From contig NC_087084.1 of NCBI RefSeq assembly GCF_026151205.1, positions 7,055,394 through 7,119,393 of the forward strand: a DNA stretch of 64,000 nt. The letters run 5' to 3'. Under the pieces are notes generated by a model. The model made no database searches. It was given only the letters and a program-made list of their open reading frames with translations, and had not been told where the DNA came from. This document shows, piece by piece, positions 10,853 through 20,025 of the stretch. Made by a program: the position numbers and the translations under genes. Within the stretch, counting starts at the first letter, position 1. The number at the start of each line of letters is the position of its first letter. Source of the DNA: Bolinopsis microptera. Taxonomy: Eukaryota; Ctenophora; Tentaculata; Lobata; Bolinopsidae.

Positions 10853-11227
10853 CTAAAGAGTATTCTGGATTAATTAATTAATACACTCAGGTTGAACTGG
10901 AAATCAGTAATAATTCAGGAGTGCAGTGTATCAATCATAATTTTAGTATTATACAATGTTTTATATGATCAAGTTTCAATGGTTGCATTATAATATAGTA
11001 AATCAGACAATTGGAGAAATGGAAACTACTTGTAATTGAATTTTCATTATTGAGTATTGCTACTAAAAAACAATTATACAAATATATAAATCTTCAATAA
11101 GAAAGAGTTATATACCATGATTCAAACAGGACAATAATATGTAGATATAAGTTGATCTATTTAAGATCCTTAATACAGTAAAAGCTGGCAGATTTTTCAT
11201 TCTGATACTCATTATAAATCATATTAT

Positions 11228-11495
11228 GGCGAGTAAGGTACATCAAAACTAGTAACTTTTGATGATCATGGAGAGCAAAGTACATAAAAATGGTAACTTT
11301 TGGTGACCCATGCGAATAAGGTACATTAAAAAATCGTTACTTTTGGTCAACATGGAGAGTAAGGTACAACAAAAATGGTAACATTTAGTGAACATGACAA
11401 GTAAGTACATCAAAAGTAGTAACTTTTGGTGATCATGGCGAGTAAGGTCATCAAAAGTAGTAACTTTTGGTGATCATAGCGAGTAAGGTACATCG
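11228..11495. repeat. short tandem repeat, ~40-46 bp unit
   Basis: About six imperfect copies of a unit with the core gagtaaggtacatcaaaa followed by tagtaacttttggtga and tcatgg. The copies vary by small indels. It lies upstream of zinc-finger copy 4 and downstream of the next zinc-finger gene. No gene function is apparent. Confidence 0.7.
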
Positions 11496-11951
11496 ACACA
11501 ACTGAGCTCTCGGAATGTCGTATAGTACCAGAATACACATTTAATATTTCAATTTGATATTTCGAAAGCAAAACATTCAAATCGTGAAAAATGGCGAAAA
11601 ATGGCGAAAGATTTTTATGGTGAATCGAGTTTTCAAATCGTAACATTTCACCATTTTTCAACATTGGAAACCCCCAAATATTCATACTCATTATTAATCA
11701 TATGGTATAATAGATTTAAACAAAGATATCGAAAAGAACCTTCAAAACCGAAGTACAACTAAAGAACTGATGTGACATTCAAATAGTTTTTCGCCGAAAT
11801 ATGTGTTCACTGAGGTTTAACAAGACTACTTCGATTAGGTGTGCAGAATGAACTTTGCTGGTGTTCAAAAAGATGCGACTACGTATAAGTTTTCCAAAAA
11901 ATTGTAAGTTTTTGGCCGAAATGAGTTATTTCTAGTTTCTAAAGTGAATAT

Positions 11952-12926
11952 TCACTCTAGATTGGAAGGGTGATATGATTTATAATCACACAAACTGCAA
12001 GAATAAGGTTTCTCCCTGGTGTGTGTCAGTTTGTGACGAGCAAGATCGCCCGACTGATTTGATTTATAATCACACAAACTACAAGAATGAGGTTTCTCCC
12101 CAGTGTGTGTCCGTTTGTGACGAGCAAGAGTGCTGGATCGACTCGCTTTATAATCACACAAACTGCAGGAATAAGGTTTCTCCCCGGTGTGTGTCAGTTT
12201 GTGAGAAGCAAGAGTGCTCGATTGATTTGATTTGTAATCACACAAACTGCAAGAATAACGTTTCTCCCTGGTGTGTGTCAGTTTGTGACGAGCAAGAGAG
12301 CTCGATTGATTTGATTTATAATCACACAAACTGCAAGAATAGGGTTTCTCCCCAGTGTGTGTCCGTTTGTGAGAAGCAAGATGGCTCGATCGACTTGCTT
12401 TGTAATCACACAAACTGCAAGAATATGTTTTCTCTCTGGTGTGTTTTTGTTTCTGTTTTTTCAACTTCTGTTTAGTCCCAGACGGAAAGGTTTCTCCAAT
12501 AGATAGAGTTTCAGCCTGAATACCACAATCAGACTCAGTAGGTATAGGAAAATAAGAAGACTTTCTTTTCGCAGGTATTACATTCGATGGTGTTAGCGCA
12601 AGATTACAGTTATTACACCAAAGTTCTTTATAGTCCAAAGGTTCATCATTAGGCGGTACATCACGGAAAATCCTGACATCCTCAATCTTTACAACTTCAC
12701 CTACTTGGTTGAAGTGTTCTGAACTAGCTTCAAGCTGATTACACAGCACGGCTTCAGCTTTCAGATTGTTACTTCCGTCGTCTTCCTCACATTTACAATT
12801 GCATACTGATGATGACCAGGTTGAAGTAGTGTTAACTTGTTGGTCGTCTGTCATCTCTTCTTTGATATCAATCCCCTCAAACCTTTCTGTTTTTAGAAGT
12901 GACATTCCTGATAAAAATGTTTGCAT
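11952..12926 (-). CDS. C2H2 zinc-finger protein, second family (324 aa)
   Basis: An acidic N-terminal half of about 165 residues (GIDIKEEMTDD, KIEDVRIF, and a CNCKCEEDD cysteine patch) is followed by a basic SGTKQKLKKQKQKH stretch. A classical array follows: five complete fingers of the form YSCSLCDYKxxxSxxLxxHKxTH linked by HTGEKP or HTREKP. A sixth finger is cut by a stop right after SNLE, so it lacks both histidines. Fingers alternate between KASRSS and KSNQSS recognition helices, a sign of two-finger block duplication. It is probably a nuclear DNA-binding regulator. Both the N-terminal region and the finger sequence differ from the 5.5-10.9 kb family. Confidence 0.87.
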   Translation of the reverse strand: MQTFLSGMSLLKTERFEGIDIKEEMTDDQQVNTTSTWSSSVCNCKCEEDDGSNNLKAEAVLCNQLEASSEHFNQVGEVVKIEDVRIFRDVPPNDEPLDYKELWCNNCNLALTPSNVIPAKRKSSYFPIPTESDCGIQAETLSIGETFPSGTKQKLKKQKQKHTREKTYSCSLCDYKASRSSHLASHKRTHTGEKPYSCSLCDYKSNQSSSLARHKLTHTREKRYSCSLCDYKSNQSSTLASHKLTHTGEKPYSCSLCDYKASRSSTLARHKRTHTGEKPHSCSLCDYKSNQSGDLARHKLTHTREKPYSCSLCDYKSYHPSNLE

Positions 12927-13044
12927 ATCAATGTTCTTTACGTCTTAAGCGAACAGAATTAAAAATAACAAGATTATTTACTATAATTTGTAACGACTCA
13001 ATCATGAAAAATACCAAATAAATTATATATTCAAATTTGATTGA

Positions 13045-13615
13045 GCAATAAACCAAAAAGAGTACACTCTAAAGTTTGCAATATCGGTCAAATATTTGTT
13101 TGTGATAACCAACAAGATTTTGGAAGTTATCGACAATAATTGAAATTATCAGCGATAAAATGAAGTGAAACTGCTTGTGCTGATTTAAATAAGGATTTTC
13201 TTCCTTTTTCATACAATTCATTGGTTGCAAGATTTTACAACATTGTCTAATTTAGGTTGACTAAGTTAATAACTAAGTCAATAAAAGTTATCATTATCTC
13301 AAAATTCAACGTTTTTGTCATTGTCAAATAAAATCCCTACTTTCCATAGTAGTATAACAGAGCTTGATGATAAAGAGAAATTAAACATAACTGATTTTTA
13401 AGATTTCCTTGAACAAAGCTTTCAACTAGCAAGTTTCTACTAGTGTATTATAATTGGTAACTAATTTCAATCATCAAATTATTAAATAAAATATATTATA
13501 ATCAAGCCACAAATTGTAGTTATGAAAATTAACCAAAAGGAGAACAATCTCAAGTTTGCAATATCATTTAAATATATTTTCTGGGATGACCGACAAGATT
13601 TTGGTCATCAAAATT
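13045..13615. repeat. duplicated segment in the 5' flank of the zinc-finger gene
   Basis: Sequence near 13045-13140 (aaccaaaaagag, then agtttgcaatatc, then caacaagattttgg) recurs at about 13525-13600 with changes. The copies flank roughly 400 bases of AT-rich DNA with no gene. It lies upstream of the gene at 11952-12926, so it may be duplicated promoter sequence. Confidence 0.5.
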
Positions 13616-13679
13616 CTGTCCAAGTAAATTTATCAAACATACTCTATAATAATTTAATGTATTAACTAGCGAAATTCTT

Positions 13680-14178
13680 CTTCCGGAATTTCTCTCTCCC
13701 TGGTGTGTGTCTGTTTGTGAGAAGCGAGATTACCCGATCGATTTGATTTATAATCACACAAACTACAAGAATTTAAAGGTTTGTCCCCGGTGTGTGTCAG
13801 TTTGTGACGAGCAAGAGTGCTTGATCGACTTGCTTTGTAATCACACAAACTGCAAGAATAAGGTTTCTAACCAGTGTGTGTCTGTTTGATAGAAGCAAGA
13901 TTGCAAGAGTGATTTGATTTATAATCACACAAACTGCAAGAATAAGGTTTCTCCCCGGTGTGTGTCCGTTTGTGAGAAGCAAGATTGCCCGATTGATTTG
14001 ATTTATAATCACACAAACTACAAGAATTTAAAGGTTTGTCCCCGGTGTGTGTCAGTTTGTGACGAGCAAGAGTGCTTGATCGACTTGCTTTGTAATCACA
14101 CAAACTGCAAGAATAAGGTTTCTCCCCGGTGTGTGTCCGTTTGTGAGAAGCAAGATTGCTTGATCGATTTGGTTAGCA
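13680..14178 (-). pseudogene. zinc-finger array fragment (3' part of a LINE-split gene)
   Basis: On the minus strand this encodes about six fingers of the YSCSLCDYK(SN/AS) family, the same family as at 11952-12926, but spread over at least two frames. Some linkers have gained bases (HTGDKPLNSCSLC), and one unit is followed by a stop. It lies directly beyond the LINE fragment at 14179-15511 and continues the array that restarts at 15516. The two pieces were one array before the insertion. No complete protein is possible. Confidence 0.75.
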
Positions 14179-15511
14179 ACACCAAATTTCTTGGTGTAGT
14201 AATTGATGAAAAACTTAGCTGGGGCCCACATATAGAATATCTAAGAAAAAAAATTAGATCCACTACAGGAGCACTTAACAGGATTAAACATTCAGTTCCA
14301 GGGGAACACTACCAAAAAATATACTCTGCATTATTGGAATCACATCTCGCTTACGGAATAAGTGTTTGGGGCTCAGCCCTCAAAGACCAACCAAACGATA
14401 AGCTGTTCATAACTCAGAAACGTTGTATAAGAATCCTTTTTGGAGACCTAAATGCATACCTCGACAAACATGCCACTTGTGCACGAGCCAGACCTTATAC
14501 AAAACAGAGGTTAGGAGCTGCTTTTTTCGAAAAAGAGCACACCAAGCCCATTTTTAATCGACTAAAATTGCTTACTGTTCAAAACTTGTACAAATACCAC
14601 TGTATATCTGAGATATTTCGAATTATGAAATTTCGCACTCCATACTCGTTGTATTGTACTATAGACTCATCAAAACGTGATACAAGCAATGTCATAATCC
14701 TCCCAAGAAAAACCAACACGTTTCTTTATATAGCCTCCAAATTGTGGAATAGCATACATAAACGGATTCTAAATGAGAATGGGGAAATCCTCACTACTTC
14801 TGTATCTTTGGTTAAATTACGCTGTAAAAGTATCATCCTGGGATCCCAATCCATCAACAATAATAACACCTGGACTTACCACAACTTTCACATCGCCCCT
14901 CACTCAGTCACATACCAAACCAGTTCATCACTCACTCACCAAATTGCCGACCCAATATCTATTGAAGTGGCGAAAAATTTCTAGACAAATGACAGATCGA
15001 TATTATTGCTGCAGCAGATACAAATACCAACATTATTATATTCCCAAACGTTTGAACCATTAAATTAACTAGGAAATTCAATCCTCAACTTAACTTTTAC
15101 TGTTTTAAACTGATATGATGATATTATTTTTTAACTTATTATTATTTTTACATACTCCTTCTTAGTGTGGTGACTTGGGGTCCATAAATATAACAATACA
15201 AGCTGATAAACCAAAAAGAACAACTGGGGTAGGTAGGTAGCCCTGGTGGGTGCGTAAACGTTACGGTCTGCTCTCTCCAAGATCAGCCTGCTTCTCCATT
15301 TTACCGTGAAGCCTAATTTCTAGTTTTTATAAATACAATGCAAGTGCAGGTTTACTAATCTTAATCAACTTAACAACTCAATAGCCCAAGTCACCATACC
15401 CGTAGTATATTCCATGGTAATAGAAAAAACTTTAATGTTTTTCAAATTGTTGCTATAATTGATTTAAATAAAAATTTGTTGTTTTCTTGAAAAAAAAATT
15501 TGTTGTTTTCT
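14179..15511 (+). mobile_element. non-LTR retrotransposon 3' fragment
   Basis: The plus strand encodes the post-catalytic part of a reverse transcriptase (thumb/C-terminus): NTKFLGVVIDEKLSW at the start, then the SALLESHLAYGISVWGSA and TQKRCIRILFGD blocks found in jockey-superfamily elements. The coding region ends about 14982; a 3' region of about 500 bases follows and ends in a duplicated ttgttgttttcttg segment. The element lies within a zinc-finger array of the opposite strand, with gatttg at both junctions as a possible target-site duplication. The active-site domain is absent, so this is a 5'-truncated dead copy. Confidence 0.75.
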
Positions 15512-15975
15512 TGATTTGATTTATAATCACACAAACTACAAGAATTTAAAGGTTTCTCCCCGGTGTGTGTCAGTTTGTGATGAGCAAGAGTGCTCGATCG
15601 ACTTGCTTTGTAATCACACAAACTGCAAGAATAAGGTTTTTCTCCAGTGTGTGTCAGTTTGTGACGAGCAAGATGACCCGATTGATTTGATTTATAATGA
15701 GACAAACTGCAAGAATAGGGTTTCTCTCCTGTGTGTGTCAGTTTGTGACGAGCAACATCGCTCGATCGACTTGCTTTGTAATCACACAAACTGCAAGAAT
15801 AAGTTTTCTCTCCTGTGTGTTTTGTTTTTTTTTTTTTCAACTTATGTTTGATCCTAGACAGAGAGGTTTCTCCAGTAGATAGACTTTCAGCCAGAATAAC
15901 AAGAAGCAGAAATGGAATATTATTATTATTATTGAACACGGGCAATATTCTGTATTTTTGATCCTTGTGTGTACG
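15512..15975 (-). pseudogene. zinc-finger array fragment (5' part of the LINE-split gene)
   Basis: On the minus strand a basic stretch (KHKLKKKKTKH) leads into four fingers of the CSLCDYK family. One has lost its second cysteine (CSLSHYK). The equivalent region of the gene at 11952-12926 also has such a basic stretch, but here only about 20 residues upstream (AESLSTGETSLS) still match it. Beyond that the sequence is replaced by retrotransposon DNA. The open frame extending to 16029 begins inside that retrotransposon at a TTG and is a chimera, not the natural start. Confidence 0.7.
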
Positions 15976-17105
15976 ACTTACTCGAATTAGGGTGGCTTCA
16001 GCGTCCGAACAGAAATAGTCTTCTTCCAAATCTGTCTATCCAGCATGAGTTTGTTAATCTCTTTGCTGTTGTCAAGCCCCGTGTCCTTCCGAAGGATGTC
16101 AATGTATGTGAGATATGGTCTTCCCCTTCGACGATGTCCTTGAAGGGGTTCCCAGAAGAGAAGTTGATGACTCAATAGTTCTTCATGTCTAGCTAAATGA
16201 CCTGCGAGTCTCATCCTCCGTGCAGCTATCTTATCAGATGCTCTGATGAGGTGTCCATACACCTTGGCGTTAGTCTGCCGCTCTTTCCAGTCAATGTTCA
16301 GTGCCATCCTCAGCATTCTCGTATAACATCCATCAATACGTTTTGCGAGGGTCTGACTGACAGTCCATGTTTCAGAGCCATATAGAAGGATAGACTCGAC
16401 TGTAGCCAGGAACAGTCATATCTTGAGATCTCTACGCATATCCGACTTCCATACAAGCTTCATCTGGTGACACGCTCCCCATGCCTTAGCTTTCCTCACT
16501 TCGAAGTCCTTCTCCGAACTCTTCATTCTACTACCCAAATATACGAAGTCATCGACTTTCTCAATGTTCTTCCCACTCCCAGCAACCAGAGTCGGGTTAT
16601 CATCATCTCTTATGTTGATTCCCATGTACTTAGTTTTCCCCTCGTTGAGGTGGAGTTCAACTGAGTTGGCCGCCAGTTCCAGACTCCTGAGGAAATCTTG
16701 TGCCTCCGCAACACTATCTGTTATAAGAGCAAGGTTGTCAGCAAAGTCTGCATCAGTGACCTTGACTGCCGGATAGCGACGGCTTCTTCTAGGATATAGA
16801 GTAAACCCAAAGTCCCTACCCTCTAGGGATACCCTCATAAAGTAGTCAATTACGATTATGAATAGGTAGGGCGCCAAAGTGTCTCCCTGCATCACTCCTG
16901 CTACAATGAAGAATGCTTCACTCAGACCATCCTCGGTAATCACACGAGCAAATGTATCTGCATACATTCTTTGTATCAAGCCTACAATCTCCTTGGGAAT
17001 TCCATATGCCAGGAGGATCTTCATGAGGAGTCCATGGTGCACGCTGTCGAATGCCTTCTTGAAATCAATGAAGAGCATTACCGCGGTCAGAGTAACGGAA
17101 TTTTA
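15976..17105 (-). mobile_element. RTE-like reverse transcriptase remnant
   Basis: The minus-strand frame has RTE-type reverse transcriptase signatures: VMLFIDFKKAFDSVHH, GIPKEIVGLIQRMYAD, GVMQGDTLAPYLFIIVIDY, and a C-terminal LAGHLARHEELLSHQLL...GRRRGRPYLTY region. A TGA at 16416-16418 interrupts an otherwise continuous frame (RRDLKI-stop-LFLATVESILLYGSETW). The catalytic box reads ADFADN, so the second aspartate is lost. Both the 5' end (around 17105) and the endonuclease domain are missing. It is a dead fragment. Confidence 0.82.
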
Positions 17106-18162
17106 ATCGCGCATAGATGATATTTCAACCATAGACATGGGCCACAGAGTTTTTACAGTTGTTCGTTTAAAGTACAAGAGTGTATCAAAACACCAAATCA
17201 TTATTACTGATAAAATTATGTAAGATAAAGCATATTTAATTTAAACATTTTTACTCACAAAAGACGCGTTGGGCAGTCCTACTCTTGTCTCGTAAAAGGT
17301 ATTTCCTGATCTCTGCATGAGGAGTATCTTCGGTAGGATTCTTACTTGTAGAATCCATCTTTAAAGTACAAAGCACTTTACATTCTACAAATTTCGTACT
17401 ATCAATATTAATATTTAAAAGTAAAACTAATATTAAACTTTATATTATATTATATTATCATATCTTTTGAAAGACCGTAGAGAGTTGCACCGATTTGCAC
17501 AATGACATTCAATACGTCAACAGCAGATTCACCGTATTTCAATTCGGTCGACATGCTGCTCGTCGTCCTAATATGAATACCAGCCGATTCGATTTAACGG
17601 TAAAGTTAAACACAGTCAGAACGTTAAATATTATTGACGAAATGGTGTAGCGCTCGATTCTACAGAAAGATTTCTGCCTAGCGTTTGAAAATGCGCGGCG
17701 TGGCAAATTATAAAACGTGATCAGTTATGTATTAACATTTAAATGTTTTGATAGAAACTATGTGACACATGTTTCGCGCTAAAAGTGGCATGCAACGTAT
17801 GTCAACAAACTATAAGGAGTGATACTTGTATCATCATATTGCATCATCATATTATAAATTATTTGTTTCAAGACCGTCGACGAGTCCAACTCGGCGCGCG
17901 TCTTGGTTGCTGGTAGGTTGTAAACCTACAAGGTTGAATAAGCTTTAGGTGGCGTATTATAGCAATTTAGCAATAGCAATTTACATATTACCAATAATCA
18001 ATAATATGATTAAATGTAATTTTGAATTAAAATTATTTTGATGTGCTCAAAAAATTTTATTTTGTAATTGTATTGCGCGACCTCAAATTTTATTTAAAAG
18101 CTATTTTCAACTAATCATGATAAAAATAAATAATGTAAAACATAAAAAAATATATCAAAAAG
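17106..18162. other. intergenic, with one dispersed GC-rich repeat
   Basis: No gene is recognised. Around 17865-17945 a GC-rich segment (gaccgtcgacgagtccaact, then cggcgcgcgt, then the palindrome gtaggttgtaaacctac) recurs inverted at 59388-59465. The remainder is AT-rich and without evident structure. Confidence 0.5.
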
Positions 18163-18530
18163 TACCCAGCAAACCTTACTGGCTAGCGATATTACTACAG
18201 GGTGATCGCCTTTTCACAGCATGTTGAACTCCGCGCGCGCTCGCTAGTTCATTGCATTTGCACGCTTCAAATAGTCCAAGAATGCAATTGTACCGCGTAC
18301 CACGTGATACGATTCAGCCAATCAGAGAACAACAATCTGCAAAGTTAAAGCTACGCAGTTTTATAAGGCCTAAAATATGACTTTTCGCGATAATTCAAAA
18401 TCTACGTTGTTTTCAATTTTCCCCCTGGGGGAAACGTTATTTTTGCGAAACGAACATTTTGCAAAAAACCGGAAGACGCTATCTCTTTTACTTTCAAAGT
18501 TAGGCTCCAGCCAGTAAGGTTTCCTGGGTA
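18163..18530. mobile_element. MITE-like element with terminal inverted repeats
   Basis: The left end TACCCAGCAAACCTTACTGG is answered by an inverted copy at the right end (CCAGTAAGGTTTCCTGGGTA), with one mismatch in about 22 bases. Both ends carry TA, the typical target of Tc1/mariner-related MITEs. The 368-base interior has no coding capacity. It contains a GC-rich stretch (ccgcgcgcgctcgc is approximate) and a cacgtg site. Confidence 0.65.
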
Positions 18531-18783
18531 ATATTTGTGTTCACTATAACTCTTAATTATAATTTAAATACAATTTAGTTTTTCAACTCAAATTCAATAA
18601 AAACACTTAAAATTATTAAATAAAACAATAAACAAAAATATTATTTACAATCTGTAAAAGGTAATACCATAAATTGTTTTCGATATTAACATATATGTGA
18701 TTAGTACATATGTGATAATATGTTGATTTTAGTGAAAGTTGTAGTTACAACTGCGCCGCGCATGGCTTCACGACAGGTTTACC
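18531..18783. other. 5' flank of the armadillo-like gene
   Basis: AT-rich flank between the MITE and the upstream ORF. No TATA or initiator element could be assigned with confidence. The MITE is within about 400 bases of the likely transcription start. Confidence 0.35.
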
Positions 18784-18903
18784 ATGGCATTCGTTGTCGG
18801 TTATGCGGAGGAGCTTAACAACCAGCTCGCGATTGAGCTGATGTTCGTATCGAAAACACTTTGTTTACTGTTTAAGTGCTACTGTACTATCGAAACTCTG
18901 TAA
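18784..18903 (+). CDS. upstream ORF, 39 codons
   Basis: ATG at 18784 sits in a strong initiation context (accATGg) and opens 39 codons (MAFVVGYAEELNNQL...) that stop ten bases before the main ATG at 18914. The main ATG context (gatATGt) is weaker. If both are on the mature transcript, the uORF would be expected to limit translation of the downstream protein. If the transcript starts later, it is irrelevant. I do not recognise the peptide. Confidence 0.4.
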   Translation: MAFVVGYAEELNNQLAIELMFVSKTLCLLFKCYCTIETL

Positions 18904-18913
18904 CTGGTTTGAT

Positions 18914-19684
18914 ATGTTACATCTAGTGATTTTCGGTCTTGGTACAATCTTTATAATTAGTACTCTAGTGATTGCTATGGTCTTCAAGAGGAACTCCGTA
19001 GCGAGCGAACAGACCGGAAGGCCATCCACCCATGGCCATGGCGGAATGGGTCAAAGAATGAGTGAAAGTGCCAAGCGATTATCTGTTGGTTTTATTGGTT
19101 TAATCAACAAAGCTTACCACGCTCGCAGTCCGGAACCCGATTACAGTGCTGTGGATTTCTTCAGTAATCCTCTCAAATCCCATATCTCTGATGCTGTTTC
19201 ACTGCTCCGGCACCCCCTTTCAACTGAGCAACTCATCACGGCTATCCGAGCCTTGGGGCATATCTCAGTAACCGGAGGAAACGAAACATCCGGCTACATC
19301 GGAAAATTTATCATACCCGACTTGTCTGCAAAACTTCGAAATCCAGACGAGCTGTATGAAGTTAAACTCGCTATAATCGAAGCAATATCAGAAATGTGTG
19401 CATACTGTATGAAAGACAACCAAGATTTATGTAACGAATACGGGATCCTGCTTTACCTCATAGAGGGCCTACAAGCTCACACAAACAACAAAGAGTTGCT
19501 GATGAGGCAGTGGTGCGCCCATGCTTTGTATTACTGCATGGCCGATCACGTGGCTAACAAACAGTACACTTTGAACTATAACATCTGGATCAATCTCAAG
19601 AACTTGACCCTTTACATGCACCCAGATGAAACGATGTGGGAGTTTAATGATGCTGAAATGCTTCTAGAGATGCTGAGAAGATAA
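18914..19684 (+). CDS. membrane-anchored armadillo-like helical protein (ARMH2-like), 256 aa
   Basis: Single-exon gene. Residues 3-24 are a hydrophobic segment with a following positive FKR, consistent with an N-terminal membrane anchor. A low-complexity THGHGG linker is followed by an all-helical region from about residue 70. The region ITAIRALGHISVTGGNETSG, the later LLMRQWCAHAL segment and the FNDAEMLLEML ending line up, from memory, with vertebrate armadillo-like helical domain protein 2 (TGG, Gly-Lys, Trp and aspartate/glutamate positions). That assignment is a remote-homology inference. Cellular role is unknown. An AATAAA follows the stop by about 70 bases. The next gene, EFHC-like, starts 340 bases downstream on the same strand. 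Confidence 0.7.
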   Translation: MLHLVIFGLGTIFIISTLVIAMVFKRNSVASEQTGRPSTHGHGGMGQRMSESAKRLSVGFIGLINKAYHARSPEPDYSAVDFFSNPLKSHISDAVSLLRHPLSTEQLITAIRALGHISVTGGNETSGYIGKFIIPDLSAKLRNPDELYEVKLAIIEAISEMCAYCMKDNQDLCNEYGILLYLIEGLQAHTNNKELLMRQWCAHALYYCMADHVANKQYTLNYNIWINLKNLTLYMHPDETMWEFNDAEMLLEMLRR

Positions 19685-19752
19685 TATCACTAATACGTGA
19701 ATCCATAAGTTCATTATTGGGAAATGAACAGATAATTTCACCCTTAACTATA

Positions 19753-19758
19753 AATAAA
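19753..19758 (+). terminator. polyadenylation signal AATAAA
   Basis: AATAAA about 70 bases after the stop of the armadillo-like gene, in AT-rich sequence. It is well placed to end that transcript before the EFHC-like gene. Confidence 0.5.
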
Positions 19759-20025
19759 CTGATACAATAGATAAAATGAACAATAACGCATTCTTAAAAT
19801 CAGGATAGAATAAGTTCATTATTTATATCATTTTACAAATTCATATCACATAATACACCCAATCGTCTCAATTGTCAATCATTAGCATTTCACAAGTATT
19901 ACAGCTACAACCATGTCACGGTTTAACATTTCAACATGTCGCACACATTCACTCAAAAATCACTTGTAATCTTTTGTCATATATCCTGTGCTATCTAAGT
20001 TTTTACTGACTATTTCTATCTAAGG

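Noticed and set aside
11975..12475. Plus-strand frame with repeated CVSVCDEQ and NHTNCKN
   Set aside because: Antisense of the zinc-finger array; the minus strand gives canonical C2H2 fingers and TGEKP linkers.
17870..17945. Possible hammerhead ribozyme (gacgagtcc core)
   Set aside because: The cgacgagtcc resembles the conserved CUGANGA box only in part and no matching GAAA box with closing stems could be placed.
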